From: Limnohabitans sp. INBF002
Lineage (GTDB): Bacteria; Pseudomonadota; Gammaproteobacteria; Burkholderiales; Burkholderiaceae_C
Length of the DNA stretch: 64,000 nt
Direction: 5' to 3'
Assembly: GCF_027924905.1 (NCBI RefSeq)
Contig: NZ_AP027055.1
Location: 2,356,001 to 2,420,000 of the forward strand
A program made the position numbers and the translations under genes. A model generated the notes under the pieces. That model saw only the letters and a list, made by a program, of their open reading frames with translations, had not been told where the DNA came from and made no database searches. Shown in pieces: positions 27,668-38,997 of this stretch (position 1 is the first letter of the stretch; each line of letters opens with the position of its first letter).

Positions 27668-30600
27668 TTAGGCGCGGTCCAACTCAATGTCGATGCCCAA
27701 TGAACGAATTTCTTTGACCAACACGTTGAACGATTCGGGCATGCCCGCTTCGATCGAGTGTTCGCCTTTGACGATGCTCTCGTACACCTTGGTACGGCCT
27801 TGCACGTCGTCGGACTTGACGGTGAGCATTTCTTGCAATGTGTAAGACGCGCCGTAAGCTTCCAAAGCCCACACTTCCATCTCACCGAAACGCTGACCAC
27901 CGAACTGAGCCTTACCACCCAGCGGCTGCTGCGTGACCAAGCTGTACGGGCCGGTAGAACGTGCGTGCATCTTGTCGTCGACCAAATGGTGGAGCTTCAA
28001 GAAGTGCATGTAGCCGATGGTGGTTGGACGCTCGAAAGCTTCGCCAGTACGGCCGTCAAACAAGTTCGCTTGTGTACGCGTCGCCGTCAGACCTTTCGCC
28101 TTGGCGATGTCTTCTGGATATGCCAACTTCAACATGGTGCGGATGTCTTCTTCTGCAGCGCCGTCGAACACGGGGGTTGCAAAAGGAACACCGTTGGTCA
28201 AGTTGCCAGCCATCTCGACGATTTGCGCGTCGCTCAGCTTGGTCAAGTCTTCTTTGCGGCCTGAACCGTTGTACAACTCTTCCATGAAGCTGCGGATTTC
28301 AGCGGCTTTGGCTTCTGCTTGGAGCATGTTGCCAATGCGTTGACCGATACCTTTACCAGCCCAACCCAAGTGAACTTCCAACACCTGACCCACGTTCATA
28401 CGTGAAGGAACGCCCAAGGGGTTCAACACGATGTCGCAAGGTGTGCCGTCGGCCATGTAAGGCATGTCTTCGACCGGAACGATCTTTGACACCACACCCT
28501 TGTTACCGTGACGACCGGCCATCTTGTCACCAGGCTGCAAGCGACGCTTGACGGCCAAGTAGACCTTGACCATCTTCAACACGCCTGCTGGCAACTCGTC
28601 GCCTTGCGTCAACTTCTTGCGCTTCTCTTCGAAGGCCAAGTCAAAGCTGTGGCGGGTTTGTTCCATCGCGTTCTTGATGCTTTCCAACTGGCCTGCAGTT
28701 TCTTCATCAGAAGGACGGATGTCGAACCAGTGGAACTTCTCGACAGAAGCCAAATAGGCCTTGTCGATCTTGCTGCCCTTGGCCAACTTGTTGGGACCGC
28801 CGTTGGCGGTTTTGCCGTTCAAGAGTTTTTCGATACGGTCAAACGCGTCAGCTTCCACGATGCGGAGCTGGTCGTTCAAATCGAGACGGAAACGCTTGAG
28901 TTCGTCATCAATAATTTGCTGAGCACGCTTGTCACGCACGATGCCTTCACGCGTGAAGACTTGCACGTCGATGACCGTGCCTTGCGAACCTTGGCTCACG
29001 CGCAGAGATGTATCTTTCACATCGCTGGCTTTTTCGCCGAAGATCGCGCGCAACAGTTTTTCTTCTGGTGTCAGTGTGGTTTCGCCTTTTGGCGTGACCT
29101 TGCCGACCAGTGTGTCGCCGGGTTGCACTTCTGCACCCACGTAGATGATGCCGGAGTCATCCAAACGGTTGAGTTGTTGCTCAGCCAAGTTAGGAATATC
29201 GCGTGTGATTTCTTCGGCGCCCAACTTGGTGTCGCGCGCCATCACCACGAGTTCTTCGATGTGGATCGAGGTGTAGCGGTCTTCTGCCACCACGCGCTCG
29301 CTGATCAAGATCGAGTCTTCGAAGTTGTAGCCGTTCCAAGGCATGAAGGCGATCAACATGTTTTGACCGATGGCGATTTCGCCCAGGTCAGTCGATGCAC
29401 CGTCAGCCACCACGTCACCCTTGGCAATCTTGTCGCCACGCTTGACGATCGGACGCTGGTGGATGTTGGTGTTTTGGTTAGAACGTTGGTACTTGATGAG
29501 GTTGTAGATGTCCACGCCCACTTCGCCAGCTTGTGCTTCGGCGTCGTTCACGCGAACCACAACGCGGGTTGCGTCGACATAGTCCACCACACCACCGCGA
29601 GTGGCGGTCACCACAGTGCCCGAGTCGACCGCAGCAACGCGCTCGATACCGGTACCGACCATTGGCTTTTCTGGACGCAACACAGGCACGGCTTGACGTG
29701 ACATGTTGGCACCCATCAACGCGCGGTTCGCGTCATCGTGCTCGAGGAACGGAACCAAAGAGGCCGCCACAGACACGATCTGCGCTGGAGACACGTCCAT
29801 GTACTGGATGCGCTCTGCGCCGCACAAAATGGATTCGCCGTTTTCACGGGCAGACACCAAGTCGCCAGTCAGCTTGCCGTCTTTGTCCAAAGCCGCGTTG
29901 GCTTGAGCAATAACGTATTTGCCTTCTTCGATGGCGGACAAGTAATCGATGTCCATCGTCACTTTGCCGTCCACCACGCGACGGTATGGGGTTTCAATGA
30001 AACCGTACTCGTTCAAACGGGCGTACAAAGCCAAAGAGTTGATCAAACCAATGTTTGGACCTTCTGGCGTTTCGATAGGACACACACGACCGTAGTGGGT
30101 CACGTGCACGTCACGGACTTCAAAGCCTGCGCGTTCGCGTGTCAAACCACCTGGGCCCAATGCTGAGACGCGACGCTTGTGCGTGATCTCGGCCAAGGGG
30201 TTGGTTTGGTCCATGAACTGTGACAACTGTGATGCGCCGAAGAATTCTTTGAGCGCAGCAGAAATTGGCTTGGAGTTGATCAAGTCGTGAGGCATGAGCG
30301 GCTCTTGCTCGGCTTGGCCCAAACGCTCTTTCACGGCTTTTTCGATACGTGCCAAACCTGTGCGGTATTGGTTTTCAGCCAATTCGCCCACGCAACGCAC
30401 GCGACGGTTACCCAAGTGGTCGATGTCATCGACTTCGCCACGGCCGTTGCGCAAGTCCACCAAGATTTTCACAACAGACAAGATGTCGTCGTTGGTCAAA
30501 ACCATGGGGCCTGTGGATTCTGGTGTGCCCACTTTGGCATTGAACTTCATACGACCCACGCGCGACAAATCGTACGTGTCTGGGTTGTAGAACAAACGTT

Positions 30601-31780
30601 GGAACAAGGCTTGCACCGCATCTTCTGTCGGTGGCTCGCCAGGGCGCATCATGCGATAGATGGCCACGCGTGCAGCGAATTCGTCCACGGTTTCGTCCGT
30701 GCGCAAGGTTTGCGAAATGTACGCACCTTGGTCGAGTTCGTTGGTGTAGATACATTGGAGTTCTTGCACGCCGGCTTCGCGCAATTTCTTGAGCAAGGCT
30801 TCTGTCAACTCATCGTTGGCACGGGCAATCAATTCGCCTGTGTCGCTGTCGATGATGTTCTTGGCCAACACGCGGCCAATCAAGAAATCTTCTGGGACGC
30901 TGATGTGCGTGGTTTTGCTTTCGTCCAACTCGCGGGTGTGACGTGCGGTCACGCGCTTGTCTTTGGCAACGATCACTTTGCCGGCTTTGTCAGTGATGTC
31001 AAAGCGCGCCACTTCGCCGCGCAGACGTTCGGCCACAAATTCCATTTGTGCGCCGCTGTCCATCAAGCGGAAGTTGTCGTTCACGAAGAAGTTCGCGAGG
31101 ATGGTCTCTGGTGTCAAGCCGATGGCTTTCAACAAAATAGAGACGGGCATCTTGCGACGACGGTCGACGCGGAAGTACAGCAAGTCTTTGGGGTCGAATT
31201 CGAAGTCGAGCCATGAACCGCGGTAAGGGATGATGCGCGCGCTGAACAACAATTTGCCAGAGCTGTGGGTCTTGCCCTTGTCGTGTTCGAAGAACACGCC
31301 AGGCGAACGGTGCAACTGAGACACGATCACGCGCTCGGTACCGTTGATGATGAAAGAACCTTTGTCTGTCATCAAAGGCACTTCGCCCATGTAGACCTCT
31401 TGCTCTTTCACTTCCTTGACCACTTTGGACTGTGGTGTAGAGGACTCACGGTCGTAAATGATGAGTTGCACGCGAGCGCGCACAGCTGAAGAGAAAGTCA
31501 AACCACGGGTTTGGCATTCGCGCACGTCAAAGGCGGGCTTGGCCAAGTTGTATTCGAGATATTTCATCTCGACAAAACCGTTGTGCGACACGATGGGGAA
31601 TGCAGCTTCAAATGCAGCTTGCAGACCTTCGTTGGTACGCTTTTTAGGGGCGACATCAGCTTGCAAGAACGCGGTGTACGCGTCTTTTTGCATCTGCAAC
31701 AAATATGGAATTTCCAGCACGCTGTCGCGGCTGCCGAAACTCTTGCGGATACGCTTGCGTTCGGTGTATGAGTAGGCCAT
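27668..31780 (-). CDS. rpoB: DNA-directed RNA polymerase subunit beta
   Basis: This 1370-residue subunit opens [18 protein letters not shown]. The rifampicin region is visible ([40 protein letters not shown]) with wild-type residues at the usual resistance positions (Asp in MDQ, His in THKR, Ser in VSALG). The C terminus has the [20 protein letters not shown] segment. ATG 31780 is preceded by GGAG at suitable spacing. It is 257 bp downstream of rplL, separated by an attenuator-like hairpin. Confidence 0.98.
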   Translation of the reverse strand: MAYSYTERKRIRKSFGSRDSVLEIPYLLQMQKDAYTAFLQADVAPKKRTNEGLQAAFEAAFPIVSHNGFVEMKYLEYNLAKPAFDVRECQTRGLTFSSAVRARVQLIIYDRESSTPQSKVVKEVKEQEVYMGEVPLMTDKGSFIINGTERVIVSQLHRSPGVFFEHDKGKTHSSGKLLFSARIIPYRGSWLDFEFDPKDLLYFRVDRRRKMPVSILLKAIGLTPETILANFFVNDNFRLMDSGAQMEFVAERLRGEVARFDITDKAGKVIVAKDKRVTARHTRELDESKTTHISVPEDFLIGRVLAKNIIDSDTGELIARANDELTEALLKKLREAGVQELQCIYTNELDQGAYISQTLRTDETVDEFAARVAIYRMMRPGEPPTEDAVQALFQRLFYNPDTYDLSRVGRMKFNAKVGTPESTGPMVLTNDDILSVVKILVDLRNGRGEVDDIDHLGNRRVRCVGELAENQYRTGLARIEKAVKERLGQAEQEPLMPHDLINSKPISAALKEFFGASQLSQFMDQTNPLAEITHKRRVSALGPGGLTRERAGFEVRDVHVTHYGRVCPIETPEGPNIGLINSLALYARLNEYGFIETPYRRVVDGKVTMDIDYLSAIEEGKYVIAQANAALDKDGKLTGDLVSARENGESILCGAERIQYMDVSPAQIVSVAASLVPFLEHDDANRALMGANMSRQAVPVLRPEKPMVGTGIERVAAVDSGTVVTATRGGVVDYVDATRVVVRVNDAEAQAGEVGVDIYNLIKYQRSNQNTNIHQRPIVKRGDKIAKGDVVADGASTDLGEIAIGQNMLIAFMPWNGYNFEDSILISERVVAEDRYTSIHIEELVVMARDTKLGAEEITRDIPNLAEQQLNRLDDSGIIYVGAEVQPGDTLVGKVTPKGETTLTPEEKLLRAIFGEKASDVKDTSLRVSQGSQGTVIDVQVFTREGIVRDKRAQQIIDDELKRFRLDLNDQLRIVEADAFDRIEKLLNGKTANGGPNKLAKGSKIDKAYLASVEKFHWFDIRPSDEETAGQLESIKNAMEQTRHSFDLAFEEKRKKLTQGDELPAGVLKMVKVYLAVKRRLQPGDKMAGRHGNKGVVSKIVPVEDMPYMADGTPCDIVLNPLGVPSRMNVGQVLEVHLGWAGKGIGQRIGNMLQAEAKAAEIRSFMEELYNGSGRKEDLTKLSDAQIVEMAGNLTNGVPFATPVFDGAAEEDIRTMLKLAYPEDIAKAKGLTATRTQANLFDGRTGEAFERPTTIGYMHFLKLHHLVDDKMHARSTGPYSLVTQQPLGGKAQFGGQRFGEMEVWALEAYGASYTLQEMLTVKSDDVQGRTKVYESIVKGEHSIEAGMPESFNVLVKEIRSLGIDIELDRA

Positions 31781-31989
31781 GAGATCTCCGGGCTTGATCT
31801 TTCAGAACTGTTTTCTGCATGAGACATCACGTCCCATACATCAGGCTTGGCGGCTGGCCTCTACCAGCGTTGGCGGACGGTTGCGCATTGCACGCAACCC
31901 GAACCAAGGCATCTTCTGCAGTTGGGGTCAGAAGACACTCAAAAGAAGGTTGATTCAACCCGCTTATGGGTGTGCTCTGTAAGCACAGA

Positions 31990-32022
31990 AGGCTGGAGGC
32001 CCTTGACGGGACACTCCAGCCT
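31990..32022 (-). terminator. Attenuator-like hairpin between rplL and rpoB
   Basis: On the minus strand AGGCTGGAG (32022-32014) pairs perfectly with CTCCAGCCT (31998-31990), and an inner CCC/GGG pairing extends the stem. It begins 15 bp after the rplL stop. There is no long T-run, so it is likely a partial terminator or RNA-processing site like the rplL-rpoB element of E. coli, which reduces transcription into rpoB. The remaining ~200 bp up to rpoB hold no gene I can support. Confidence 0.6.
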
Positions 32023-32037
32023 CGAAAGCGAACCGAA

Positions 32038-32409
32038 TTACTTCAGTTCAACCTTAGCACCAGCTTCTTCGAGCTTCTTCTTAGCGGCTTCAGCGTCAGC
32101 CTTAGAAGCGCCTTCTTTCACAGCCTTTGGAGCGCCGTCAACCATGTCTTTGGCTTCTTTCAAGCCCAGACCGGTGATTTCGCGAACTGCTTTAATCACG
32201 GACACTTTGTTTGCGCCGGCTTCCATCAACATGACGTTGAATTCAGTCTTCTCTTCTGCAGCAGCGGCACCGCCACCAGCAGCAGCAGGAGCGGCCATAG
32301 CGGCAGCGCTCACGCCAAACTTCTCTTCGATGGCTTTCACCAGTTCGTTGAGTTCCAAGACCGTCATGCTGTCGAGCGCGGTCAAAAATGCGTCTTTATC
32401 GAATGCCAT
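32038..32409 (-). CDS. rplL: 50S ribosomal protein L7/L12
   Basis: The 123-residue protein has the N-terminal dimerisation helices ([20 protein letters not shown]), the alanine/glycine-rich hinge ([19 protein letters not shown]) and the C-terminal factor-binding domain ([20 protein letters not shown]). It forms the L10(L12)n stalk that recruits translation GTPases. ATG 32409 follows AGGAAA. It is 39 bp downstream of rplJ. Confidence 0.97.
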   Translation of the reverse strand: MAFDKDAFLTALDSMTVLELNELVKAIEEKFGVSAAAMAAPAAAGGGAAAAEEKTEFNVMLMEAGANKVSVIKAVREITGLGLKEAKDMVDGAPKAVKEGASKADAEAAKKKLEEAGAKVELK

Positions 32410-32448
32410 TTTTATTTCCTAACAATTAGTTAAAACACAAGCTGCGCA

Positions 32449-32949
32449 TTAAGCGGCAGCTGTTTCGCCTTTTTGAGCAGCCAAAGCGCCCAACACCACT
32501 GCGGTGCGAGACATAGGCGACATCAACAAGCCACACAACTGAGCCAACAACACTTCTTTCGAAGGGATGCTTGCCAATTGCTTAACGCCGTTCGCGTCCA
32601 AAGCTTTACCACCGTAAACGCCAGCGCGGATCACCAACTTGTCGTTGGTTTTCGCGAAGTTAGCCACCACCTTAGCGGCAGCAATAGCGTCAACAGAGAA
32701 GCCATAGATCAGCGGACCGGTCATCTGGTCGGCGACGACTTCGAATGAGCTACCAGTCACAGCACGGCGTGCGAGTGTGTTTTTCAACACGCTCAGGGTC
32801 ACACCGTTGCTGCGCGCTTGGTTGCGCAACTTAGTCATGTCAGCGACCGTGATGCCGCGGTATTCCGCAATCACCAGCGTTTGAGCTTGGGCGGCGAGCG
32901 TGGTCACTTCTGAAATGACCGCTTCTTTCTCACTGCGATTAAGACTCAA
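32449..32949 (-). CDS. rplJ: 50S ribosomal protein L10
   Basis: This 166-residue stalk-base protein has [15 protein letters not shown], a [20 protein letters not shown] segment and a C-terminal helical tail for L12. The start codon is TTG at 32949, with AGGAG 5 nt upstream; no ATG is available in frame nearby. In the family, free L10-L12 represses its own mRNA by binding the leader, and such a leader precedes this gene. Confidence 0.96.
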   Translation of the reverse strand: MSLNRSEKEAVISEVTTLAAQAQTLVIAEYRGITVADMTKLRNQARSNGVTLSVLKNTLARRAVTGSSFEVVADQMTGPLIYGFSVDAIAAAKVVANFAKTNDKLVIRAGVYGGKALDANGVKQLASIPSKEVLLAQLCGLLMSPMSRTAVVLGALAAQKGETAAA

Positions 32950-33184
32950 GGTCTACTCCTTTAAATGTGTCTTCAGGTAATTACCCGTCGACACGCCACT
33001 TTTGCAGCGACCTAACTGTCAGGAAGAATTCCGTCGAGCGGGATCGCCATCTGCGTTGGTCAATCAAATTAAGCGGGGCAAGCCCCACACCAACGGTCTT
33101 GGATGGCCTGTGCAACTTCGAAAAGCTGCCTCAGCCCACCACTCTGGGCAGTGCTTTCGCACCACCCGGATTTTTGAACGCTAA
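32950..33184 (-). promoter_or_regulatory. L10 leader (autoregulatory mRNA region before rplJ)
   Basis: This 235-bp stretch between rplA and rplJ holds no gene. Read on the minus strand it contains a long stem-loop with CGTTGGT pairing with ACCAACG around a nested GGGGC...GCCCC hairpin. Further paired elements lie near the rplA end (CACTGCCCAGAGTGGTGGGC). Its position and long-stem design agree with the ribosomal-protein L10 leader family, where the L10-L12 complex binds to limit rplJL translation. A promoter for rplJL-rpoBC may also lie here; I cannot pick one confidently. Confidence 0.55.
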
Positions 33185-33880
33185 TTAAGCGCCCACTGTT
33201 TGAACGTCAACGCGAACACCCACACCCATGGTGGACGACACGGCGACTTTGCGCAGGTAAACACCCTTGCTTGAAGCAGGCTTGGCCTTGTTCAAAGCTT
33301 CGATCAATGCAGCCAAGTTGCCTTGCAACTTATCTGTGTCGAATGAACGACGACCGATGGTGCCGTGCACGATACCGGCTTTGTCAACGCGGAACTGGAC
33401 TTGACCAGCTTTGGCGTTGCGCACAGCAGTGGCGACGTCTGGTGTAACGGTGCCAACTTTGGGGTTAGGCATCAGACCGCGTGGGCCCAAGATTTGACCC
33501 AAAGTACCCACAACGCGCATGGCGTCAGGAGCAGCGATCACCACGTCGAAAGGCATGTCACCGGCTTTGACCATCGCGGCCAAGTCGTCCATACCCACCA
33601 CGTCAGCACCAGCGGCTTTGGCTTCTTCAGCTTTAGCGCCTTGGGCGAACACGGCCACGCGAGCAGTTTTACCAGTGCCGTTAGGCAAGACCACGGCGCC
33701 ACGCACCACTTGGTCAGATTTCTTAGCGTCGATACCGAGTTGCACAGCAACGTCGATGGACTCGTCGAACTTGGCAGTTGCGCACTCTTTGACGATGCCC
33801 AAAGCATCGACCAAAGCGTACAGCTTGGTGCTATCAACTTTGCCTTCGAAGGCTTTTTGTTTTTTAGTCAACTTGGCCAT
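33185..33880 (-). CDS. rplA: 50S ribosomal protein L1
   Basis: This 231-residue L1 protein carries the L1 signature region ([20 protein letters not shown]) and the [31 protein letters not shown] segment (about residues 113-143). L1 binds 23S rRNA at the E-site stalk and in many bacteria represses the rplKA mRNA. The gap to rplK is a single base, so the two are translationally coupled. Confidence 0.97.
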   Translation of the reverse strand: MAKLTKKQKAFEGKVDSTKLYALVDALGIVKECATAKFDESIDVAVQLGIDAKKSDQVVRGAVVLPNGTGKTARVAVFAQGAKAEEAKAAGADVVGMDDLAAMVKAGDMPFDVVIAAPDAMRVVGTLGQILGPRGLMPNPKVGTVTPDVATAVRNAKAGQVQFRVDKAGIVHGTIGRRSFDTDKLQGNLAALIEALNKAKPASSKGVYLRKVAVSSTMGVGVRVDVQTVGA

Positions 33881-33881
33881 A

Positions 33882-34313
33882 TCACACGCCCTCCACAGTC
33901 ACGCCCATCGAACGGGCAGAGCCGGCGATGATGCGAACAGCTGCGTCTAAGTCGGCAGCATTCAAGTCTTCCATCTTGGTTTTGGCGATCTCTTCGAGCT
34001 GAGCGCGAGTGATCTTGCCAACTTTGTCGACGTGAGGACGGGCAGAACCTTTGTCGAGCTTGATAGCCTTCTTGATCAAGGTGGTCGCTGGAGGCGTCTT
34101 GATGATGAAGGTGAAGGATTTATCTGCAAACGCAGTGATGACCACTGGCAATGGCAGACCTGGCTCAACGCCTTGGGTCTGGGCGTTGAACGCCTTGCAG
34201 AATTCCATGATGTTCAAACCACGTTGACCCAATGCTGGGCCAATAGGTGGCGATGGATTAGCTTTACCTGCTGGAACTTGCAGCTTGATAAAACCGACGA
34301 TTTTTTTCGCCAT
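33882..34313 (-). CDS. rplK: 50S ribosomal protein L11
   Basis: This 143-residue protein has the L11 N-terminal segment [20 protein letters not shown] with [19 protein letters not shown], and the C-terminal rRNA-binding domain with [13 protein letters not shown]11 forms the GTPase-associated centre and is needed for RelA activation. It follows nusG after a 112-bp spacer that probably includes the L1 translational operator region. Confidence 0.97.
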   Translation of the reverse strand: MAKKIVGFIKLQVPAGKANPSPPIGPALGQRGLNIMEFCKAFNAQTQGVEPGLPLPVVITAFADKSFTFIIKTPPATTLIKKAIKLDKGSARPHVDKVGKITRAQLEEIAKTKMEDLNAADLDAAVRIIAGSARSMGVTVEGV

Positions 34314-34425
34314 GCTTTTCTCCTTGCGGGTGCAAACGTTCTTGCGAACTCCCCGGGGTTAACGACTCACTTCAAATGTTTGGCACCGAGTCGGGAAGTA
34401 CCAAACCACAAAACTTTGAACCAGA

Positions 34426-35022
34426 TTAAGTTTTCTCGATCTGGCCGAATTCCAATTCAACAGGCGTTGCACGACCGAAGATGGTGACCGAGACGCGCAC
34501 TTTGCTTTTCTCGTAGTTGACCTCTTCGACCGAACCATTGAAGTCGGTGAACGGGCCTTCTTTGACACGCACCAACTCACCCACCATGAATTCCACCTTG
34601 TGACGAGGCTTGTCAGCGCCGTCTTGCATTTGGCTCACGATTTTCTGGACTTCCGCCTCAGAAATAGGCGCAGGGCGGTTCTTTGCACCACCCACAAAAC
34701 CTGTCACCTTGTTGGTGTGCTTCACCAAGTGCCATGTGTCGTCATCCATCACCATTTCAACGAAGACATAGCCAGGGAAGAATTTGCGCTCAGCGGTACG
34801 ACGCTGACCGTTTTTCATCTCAACGACTTCTTCGGTAGGCACCAAGATGCGACCAAATTTGGTCTCCATGCCGGCGCGCGCAATGCTTTCGCGGATGTTG
34901 CGCTCAACGGCTTTTTCCATGCCCGAATAGGCATGAACCACGTACCAACGCAAATCAGGATTCACGTAAGCAGGTGGCGTTGAAGCCGCATCAGCTGCGG
35001 CGTTGTCGATGATGTCGCTCAT
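34426..35022 (-). CDS. nusG: Transcription termination/antitermination protein NusG
   Basis: The 198-residue protein has the NGN domain ([28 protein letters not shown]) and the KOW motif ([21 protein letters not shown]). NusG binds the RNA polymerase clamp and links to Rho or ribosomal S10. The start is ATG 35022, which overlaps the secE stop as TAATG; the longer ORF to 35061 would run into secE. Confidence 0.96.
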   Translation of the reverse strand: MSDIIDNAAADAASTPPAYVNPDLRWYVVHAYSGMEKAVERNIRESIARAGMETKFGRILVPTEEVVEMKNGQRRTAERKFFPGYVFVEMVMDDDTWHLVKHTNKVTGFVGGAKNRPAPISEAEVQKIVSQMQDGADKPRHKVEFMVGELVRVKEGPFTDFNGSVEEVNYEKSKVRVSVTIFGRATPVELEFGQIEKT

Positions 35023-35405
35023 TATTTTTTCCAGCCCAGAATCAGGTCGTAAAACACCCACTCGAGGGTCTTATCAGTCAGCCACAAAAACAGCGCCATG
35101 ATCACCACAAAGGCAAACACATACAAAGTCATTTGCGTTGACTCTTTACGAGTTGGCCACACAACCTTGTTAACTTCACGCCACGCATCATTGCCAAAAG
35201 CCACCAACTGGCGACCCGGCAACGACAACAAGAAAACCACTACCGCAGCCACCAAGCCACCAATCAATGTCAACCATTGAACGATAGGACCTTGCGCAGT
35301 CAGCGTGTAAAAACCGGCCAAAGCAGCCACGACCAAAGCCACCACCAAGACAAGTTTGGCCTTGTCGGCGGTCGTCGATACGTTTTCAATATTTGCTGCA
35401 GACAT
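35022..35405 (-). CDS. secE: Preprotein translocase subunit SecE
   Basis: The 127-residue SecE has three membrane segments ([37 protein letters not shown] and a C-terminal one) and the amphipathic SecE signature [20 protein letters not shown] that clamps SecY. Three segments are typical for gamma- and betaproteobacteria. ATG 35405 is chosen because the upstream extension to 35486 runs into the spacer hairpin before tRNA-Trp. Confidence 0.95.
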   Translation of the reverse strand: MSAANIENVSTTADKAKLVLVVALVVAALAGFYTLTAQGPIVQWLTLIGGLVAAVVVFLLSLPGRQLVAFGNDAWREVNKVVWPTRKESTQMTLYVFAFVVIMALFLWLTDKTLEWVFYDLILGWKK

Positions 35406-35453
35406 GGATAAGGGTTTTCCTGTACCGTTTTTTATGCGTTGATTAAGACACCG

Positions 35454-35476
35454 AAGCCCGCCATCTTGGCGGGCTT
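35454..35476 (-). terminator. Hairpin between tRNA-Trp and secE
   Basis: AAGCCCGCC and GGCGGGCTT form a perfect 9-bp stem with a 5-nt loop, 28 bp after the tRNA-Trp 3' end. No strong T-run follows, so it may act as a partial terminator or processing boundary between the tRNA/tuf transcript and secE-nusG. Confidence 0.5.
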
Positions 35477-35504
35477 GGTAAACCACTCAGCTTTGAAGCT
35501 TTTG

Positions 35505-35578
35505 TGGCAGGGGCGGAGGGAATCGAACCCCCATCGACGGTTTTGGAAACCGCAACTTTACCACTAAGCTACGCCCCT
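35505..35578 (-). tRNA. tRNA-Trp (CCA)
   Basis: The 74-nt cloverleaf has anticodon CCA in loop TTCCAAA, acceptor stem AGGGGCG/CGCCCCT fully paired, and an encoded CCA end. It lies 24 bp after tuf, the conserved tufB-trpT-secE order. Confidence 0.96.
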
Positions 35579-35602
35579 AAATCTGGCGCCTAAATTTGTT
35601 AA

Positions 35603-36793
<1,191 letters not shown>

Positions 36794-36833
36794 CTTTCGA
36801 CTCCGAAAAAAAATAGGTCAATCACAAAAAATC

Positions 36834-36908
<75 letters not shown>

Positions 36909-36947
36909 AAAACATTGATCGCCAATCAATCCATCGAAAACCACAGG

Positions 36948-37021
36948 TGGAGCGGGAGACGGGAATCGAACCCGCGTCATTAGCTTGGAAGGCTAGGGTT
37001 CTACCATTGAACTACTCCCGC
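36948..37021 (-). tRNA. tRNA-Gly (TCC)
   Basis: The 74-nt cloverleaf has anticodon TCC in loop CTTCCAA, acceptor stem GCGGGAG/CTCCCGC fully paired, discriminator T and an encoded CCA. It is the second tRNA of the Tyr-Gly-Thr-tuf unit. Confidence 0.96.
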
Positions 37022-37084
37022 ATCGGATCAGAAAAGATCGTCACAGTTGCAGGCCTACCGGCACTTCTACTTGTTGGTTTTCGC

Positions 37085-37170
37085 TGGTGGAGGGGACTGG
37101 ATTCGAACCAGTGTAGGCGTAAGCCAACAGATTTACAGTCTGCCCCCTTTAGCCACTCGGGCACCCCTCC
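37085..37170 (-). tRNA. tRNA-Tyr (GTA)
   Basis: The 86-nt class II tRNA has a long variable arm, anticodon GTA within CTGTAAA, acceptor stem GGAGGGG/CCCCTCC fully paired, and an encoded CCA. It is the first gene of the tRNA-tuf transcript. Confidence 0.96.
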
Positions 37171-37182
37171 GGCGAATCGCGA

Positions 37183-37212
37183 ACTATAGCAGAGTTTTAG
37201 GGTATTCGCGAA
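37183..37212 (-). promoter_or_regulatory. Promoter of the tRNA-Tyr-Gly-Thr-tuf unit
   Basis: On the minus strand a -10 hexamer TATAGT (37188-37183) lies 18 bp after a weak -35 TTCGCG (37212-37207). The G/C-rich discriminator TCGCG that follows is typical of stringently controlled stable-RNA promoters. The -10 ends 12 bp before the tRNA-Tyr 5' end. Confidence 0.5.
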
Positions 37213-37230
37213 TCTTTGGACCTAAATGAC

Positions 37231-38031
37231 TCACAAATTCCAATCCAAGTCCAGATTATGTTGAGCCAGCCATGCTGCGGCCTGCGAAAAATGACCGCAG
37301 CCAATGAAAGGCTGCGGCGGGCGCAAGGCTGACAGCGGCGAGGGATGGTTGGCTTTGAGCACCAACGCCGCGCGTTTTTGCGCTGCGCCATCGCGCAACC
37401 CCACAAAACCAGGCGACTGACTGGCGGTCTCCCGCTCAACGATCTCGACCTTGGCTTGCGCGTGCGCGCCCCACAACATGTAAACACAGGCAGGCGCTGT
37501 GCGTGCCACCTCAGCCAACAAAGCATCGGTCAGCTGCTCCCAGCCGCGTTTGGCGTGGCTGGCGGGCTGACCATCCTCCACGGTCAAACTGGTGTTGAGC
37601 AACAACACGCCGCGCTTAGCCCAAGCCTCGAGCGAGCCATGAGGGGGAGCCGCTTGACCCAAGTCGCGCTGCAACTCTTTGAAAATGTTGCGCAAAGAAG
37701 GCGGGATCTTCACGCCGGGTGCGACAGAAAAAGACAAGCCCTGCGCCTGGTGCGGCCCGTGATAGGGGTCTTGACCCAGAATGACCACCTTCACTTGCGA
37801 CAAAGGCGTGAGCTGCAACGCCCACAAGGGATGCTTGGGATAGACCACCACACCAGCATCTAAGCGCGATTGCACAAATGACGCCAACGACACGCCTTGC
37901 GCGCTGCGCCAAAACGCATCCAGCACAGGCCGCCAATCAGGCTGCGTTGACCAGTCGGTGGGCGACCATTGGGTCAAACGTGGCGCTTGCGGCTCAACCG
38001 ACGCAGCAACGCCAAACAAATCGCCTGTCAT
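37231..38031 (-). CDS. ung: Uracil-DNA glycosylase (family 1)
   Basis: The 266-residue enzyme has the catalytic motif GQDPYHGPHQAQGLSFSV (water-activating Asp) and the DNA-intercalation motif NHPSPLSALRPPQPFIGC. The N terminus is ~35 residues longer than in E. coli Ung. It removes uracil from DNA. It begins 6 bp after trpC, so it is probably co-transcribed with the trp genes. Confidence 0.95.
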   Translation of the reverse strand: MTGDLFGVAASVEPQAPRLTQWSPTDWSTQPDWRPVLDAFWRSAQGVSLASFVQSRLDAGVVVYPKHPLWALQLTPLSQVKVVILGQDPYHGPHQAQGLSFSVAPGVKIPPSLRNIFKELQRDLGQAAPPHGSLEAWAKRGVLLLNTSLTVEDGQPASHAKRGWEQLTDALLAEVARTAPACVYMLWGAHAQAKVEIVERETASQSPGFVGLRDGAAQKRAALVLKANHPSPLSALRPPQPFIGCGHFSQAAAWLAQHNLDLDWNL

Positions 38032-38037
38032 GCGCGA

Positions 38038-38829
38038 TTAAGCCGCAAACAATTCAGCCAACGCCACGCCGGGATCGGGTGCGCGCATGAACGCCTCACC
38101 CACCAAGAACGCATGCACGTTCGCATCGCGCATTTTTTGCACGTCGCTGCGTTGCACGATGCCACTCTCGGTGATGAGCAAGCGGTCAGCAGGCACGTCT
38201 TTGAGCATGTCAATCGTGGTGTCGAGCGACACCTCAAAGGTGCGCAGGTTGCGGTTGTTGATACCCACCAACGGCGTTTTGAGTTTGAGCGCGCGTTGCA
38301 GCTCGTCCGCATCGTGCACCTCGACCAACACCGCCATGTCGAGGTTACGCGCAATCGCTTCCATCTCGGCCATTTGCGTATCCGTCAAGCACGCGGCAAT
38401 CAGCAAGATGCAGTCTGCGCCCATCACACGGGCCTCGTACACCTGGTACGGATCGACCATGAAGTCTTTGCGCAGCACGGGCAAGTCGCACGAGGCGCGC
38501 GCTTGCTTGAGGTAATCCACTTGGCCTTGGAAAAAGTCCTTATCCGTCAACACCGACAAACATGCCGCACCGTGCTCGGCATAGCTTTGCGCGATGTCAG
38601 CAGGAATGAAGTCTTCGCGAATCACGCCTTTGGATGGGCTGGCTTTTTTGATTTCGGCAATCACCGCGGGCAAGCCTGCGGCAATCTTGGCGCGCAATGC
38701 GCCCACGAAGTCGCGCGTGAGCACGCGGCTTTCGGCATCGGCGCGCATGGCCGCCAACGATTTGCGTTGCAAGGCCGCTGCCACCTCTTGGTGTTTGACA
38801 GCAACGATTTTGTTCAGGATGTCACTCAT
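38038..38829 (-). CDS. trpC: Indole-3-glycerol phosphate synthase
   Basis: The 263-residue (beta/alpha)8 barrel has [20 protein letters not shown] with its catalytic lysine, [17 protein letters not shown] and [14 protein letters not shown], followed by the phosphate-binding LLITESGI. It catalyses ring closure of CdRP in tryptophan synthesis. The ATG overlaps the stop of the 53-residue ORF upstream by 3 bases. TrpF, TrpA and TrpB are not in the window. Confidence 0.96.
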   Translation of the reverse strand: MSDILNKIVAVKHQEVAAALQRKSLAAMRADAESRVLTRDFVGALRAKIAAGLPAVIAEIKKASPSKGVIREDFIPADIAQSYAEHGAACLSVLTDKDFFQGQVDYLKQARASCDLPVLRKDFMVDPYQVYEARVMGADCILLIAACLTDTQMAEMEAIARNLDMAVLVEVHDADELQRALKLKTPLVGINNRNLRTFEVSLDTTIDMLKDVPADRLLITESGIVQRSDVQKMRDANVHAFLVGEAFMRAPDPGVALAELFAA

Positions 38830-38987
38830 GACTTGGCTTTCTTTTCGCGCTCAGGCGACACATGGTGATCGTCATTTGACGACTCATTTTTCAAAACATT
38901 CACAAACACGCGATGCATCACCACGCCTGCAACCACAAACCCCACCGAGACACCAATGGCAATCCATGCCTCGGGGTTATTCCACAT
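38826..38987 (-). CDS. Small membrane protein in the trp operon (53 residues)
   Basis: An ATG at 38987, 10 bp after the trpD stop, opens a 53-residue frame whose TGA overlaps the trpC start codon (ATGA). The protein begins [20 protein letters not shown], has one hydrophobic segment at about residues 9-31 and a charged tail with [21 protein letters not shown] purine-rich site, GAGG, precedes the start. Tight packing between trpD and trpC, a plausible ribosome site and a coherent one-helix topology support a real gene. I recognise no family and no function; a role in tryptophan synthesis is only suggested by position. Confidence 0.65.
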   Translation of the reverse strand: MWNNPEAWIAIGVSVGFVVAGVVMHRVFVNVLKNESSNDDHHVSPEREKKAKS

Positions 38988-38997
38988 CACTCAGACC

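Noticed and set aside
28508-29701. 397-codon plus-strand frame opposite rpoB
   Set aside because: Shadow of rpoB with no domain, and it cannot coexist with conserved rpoB coding.
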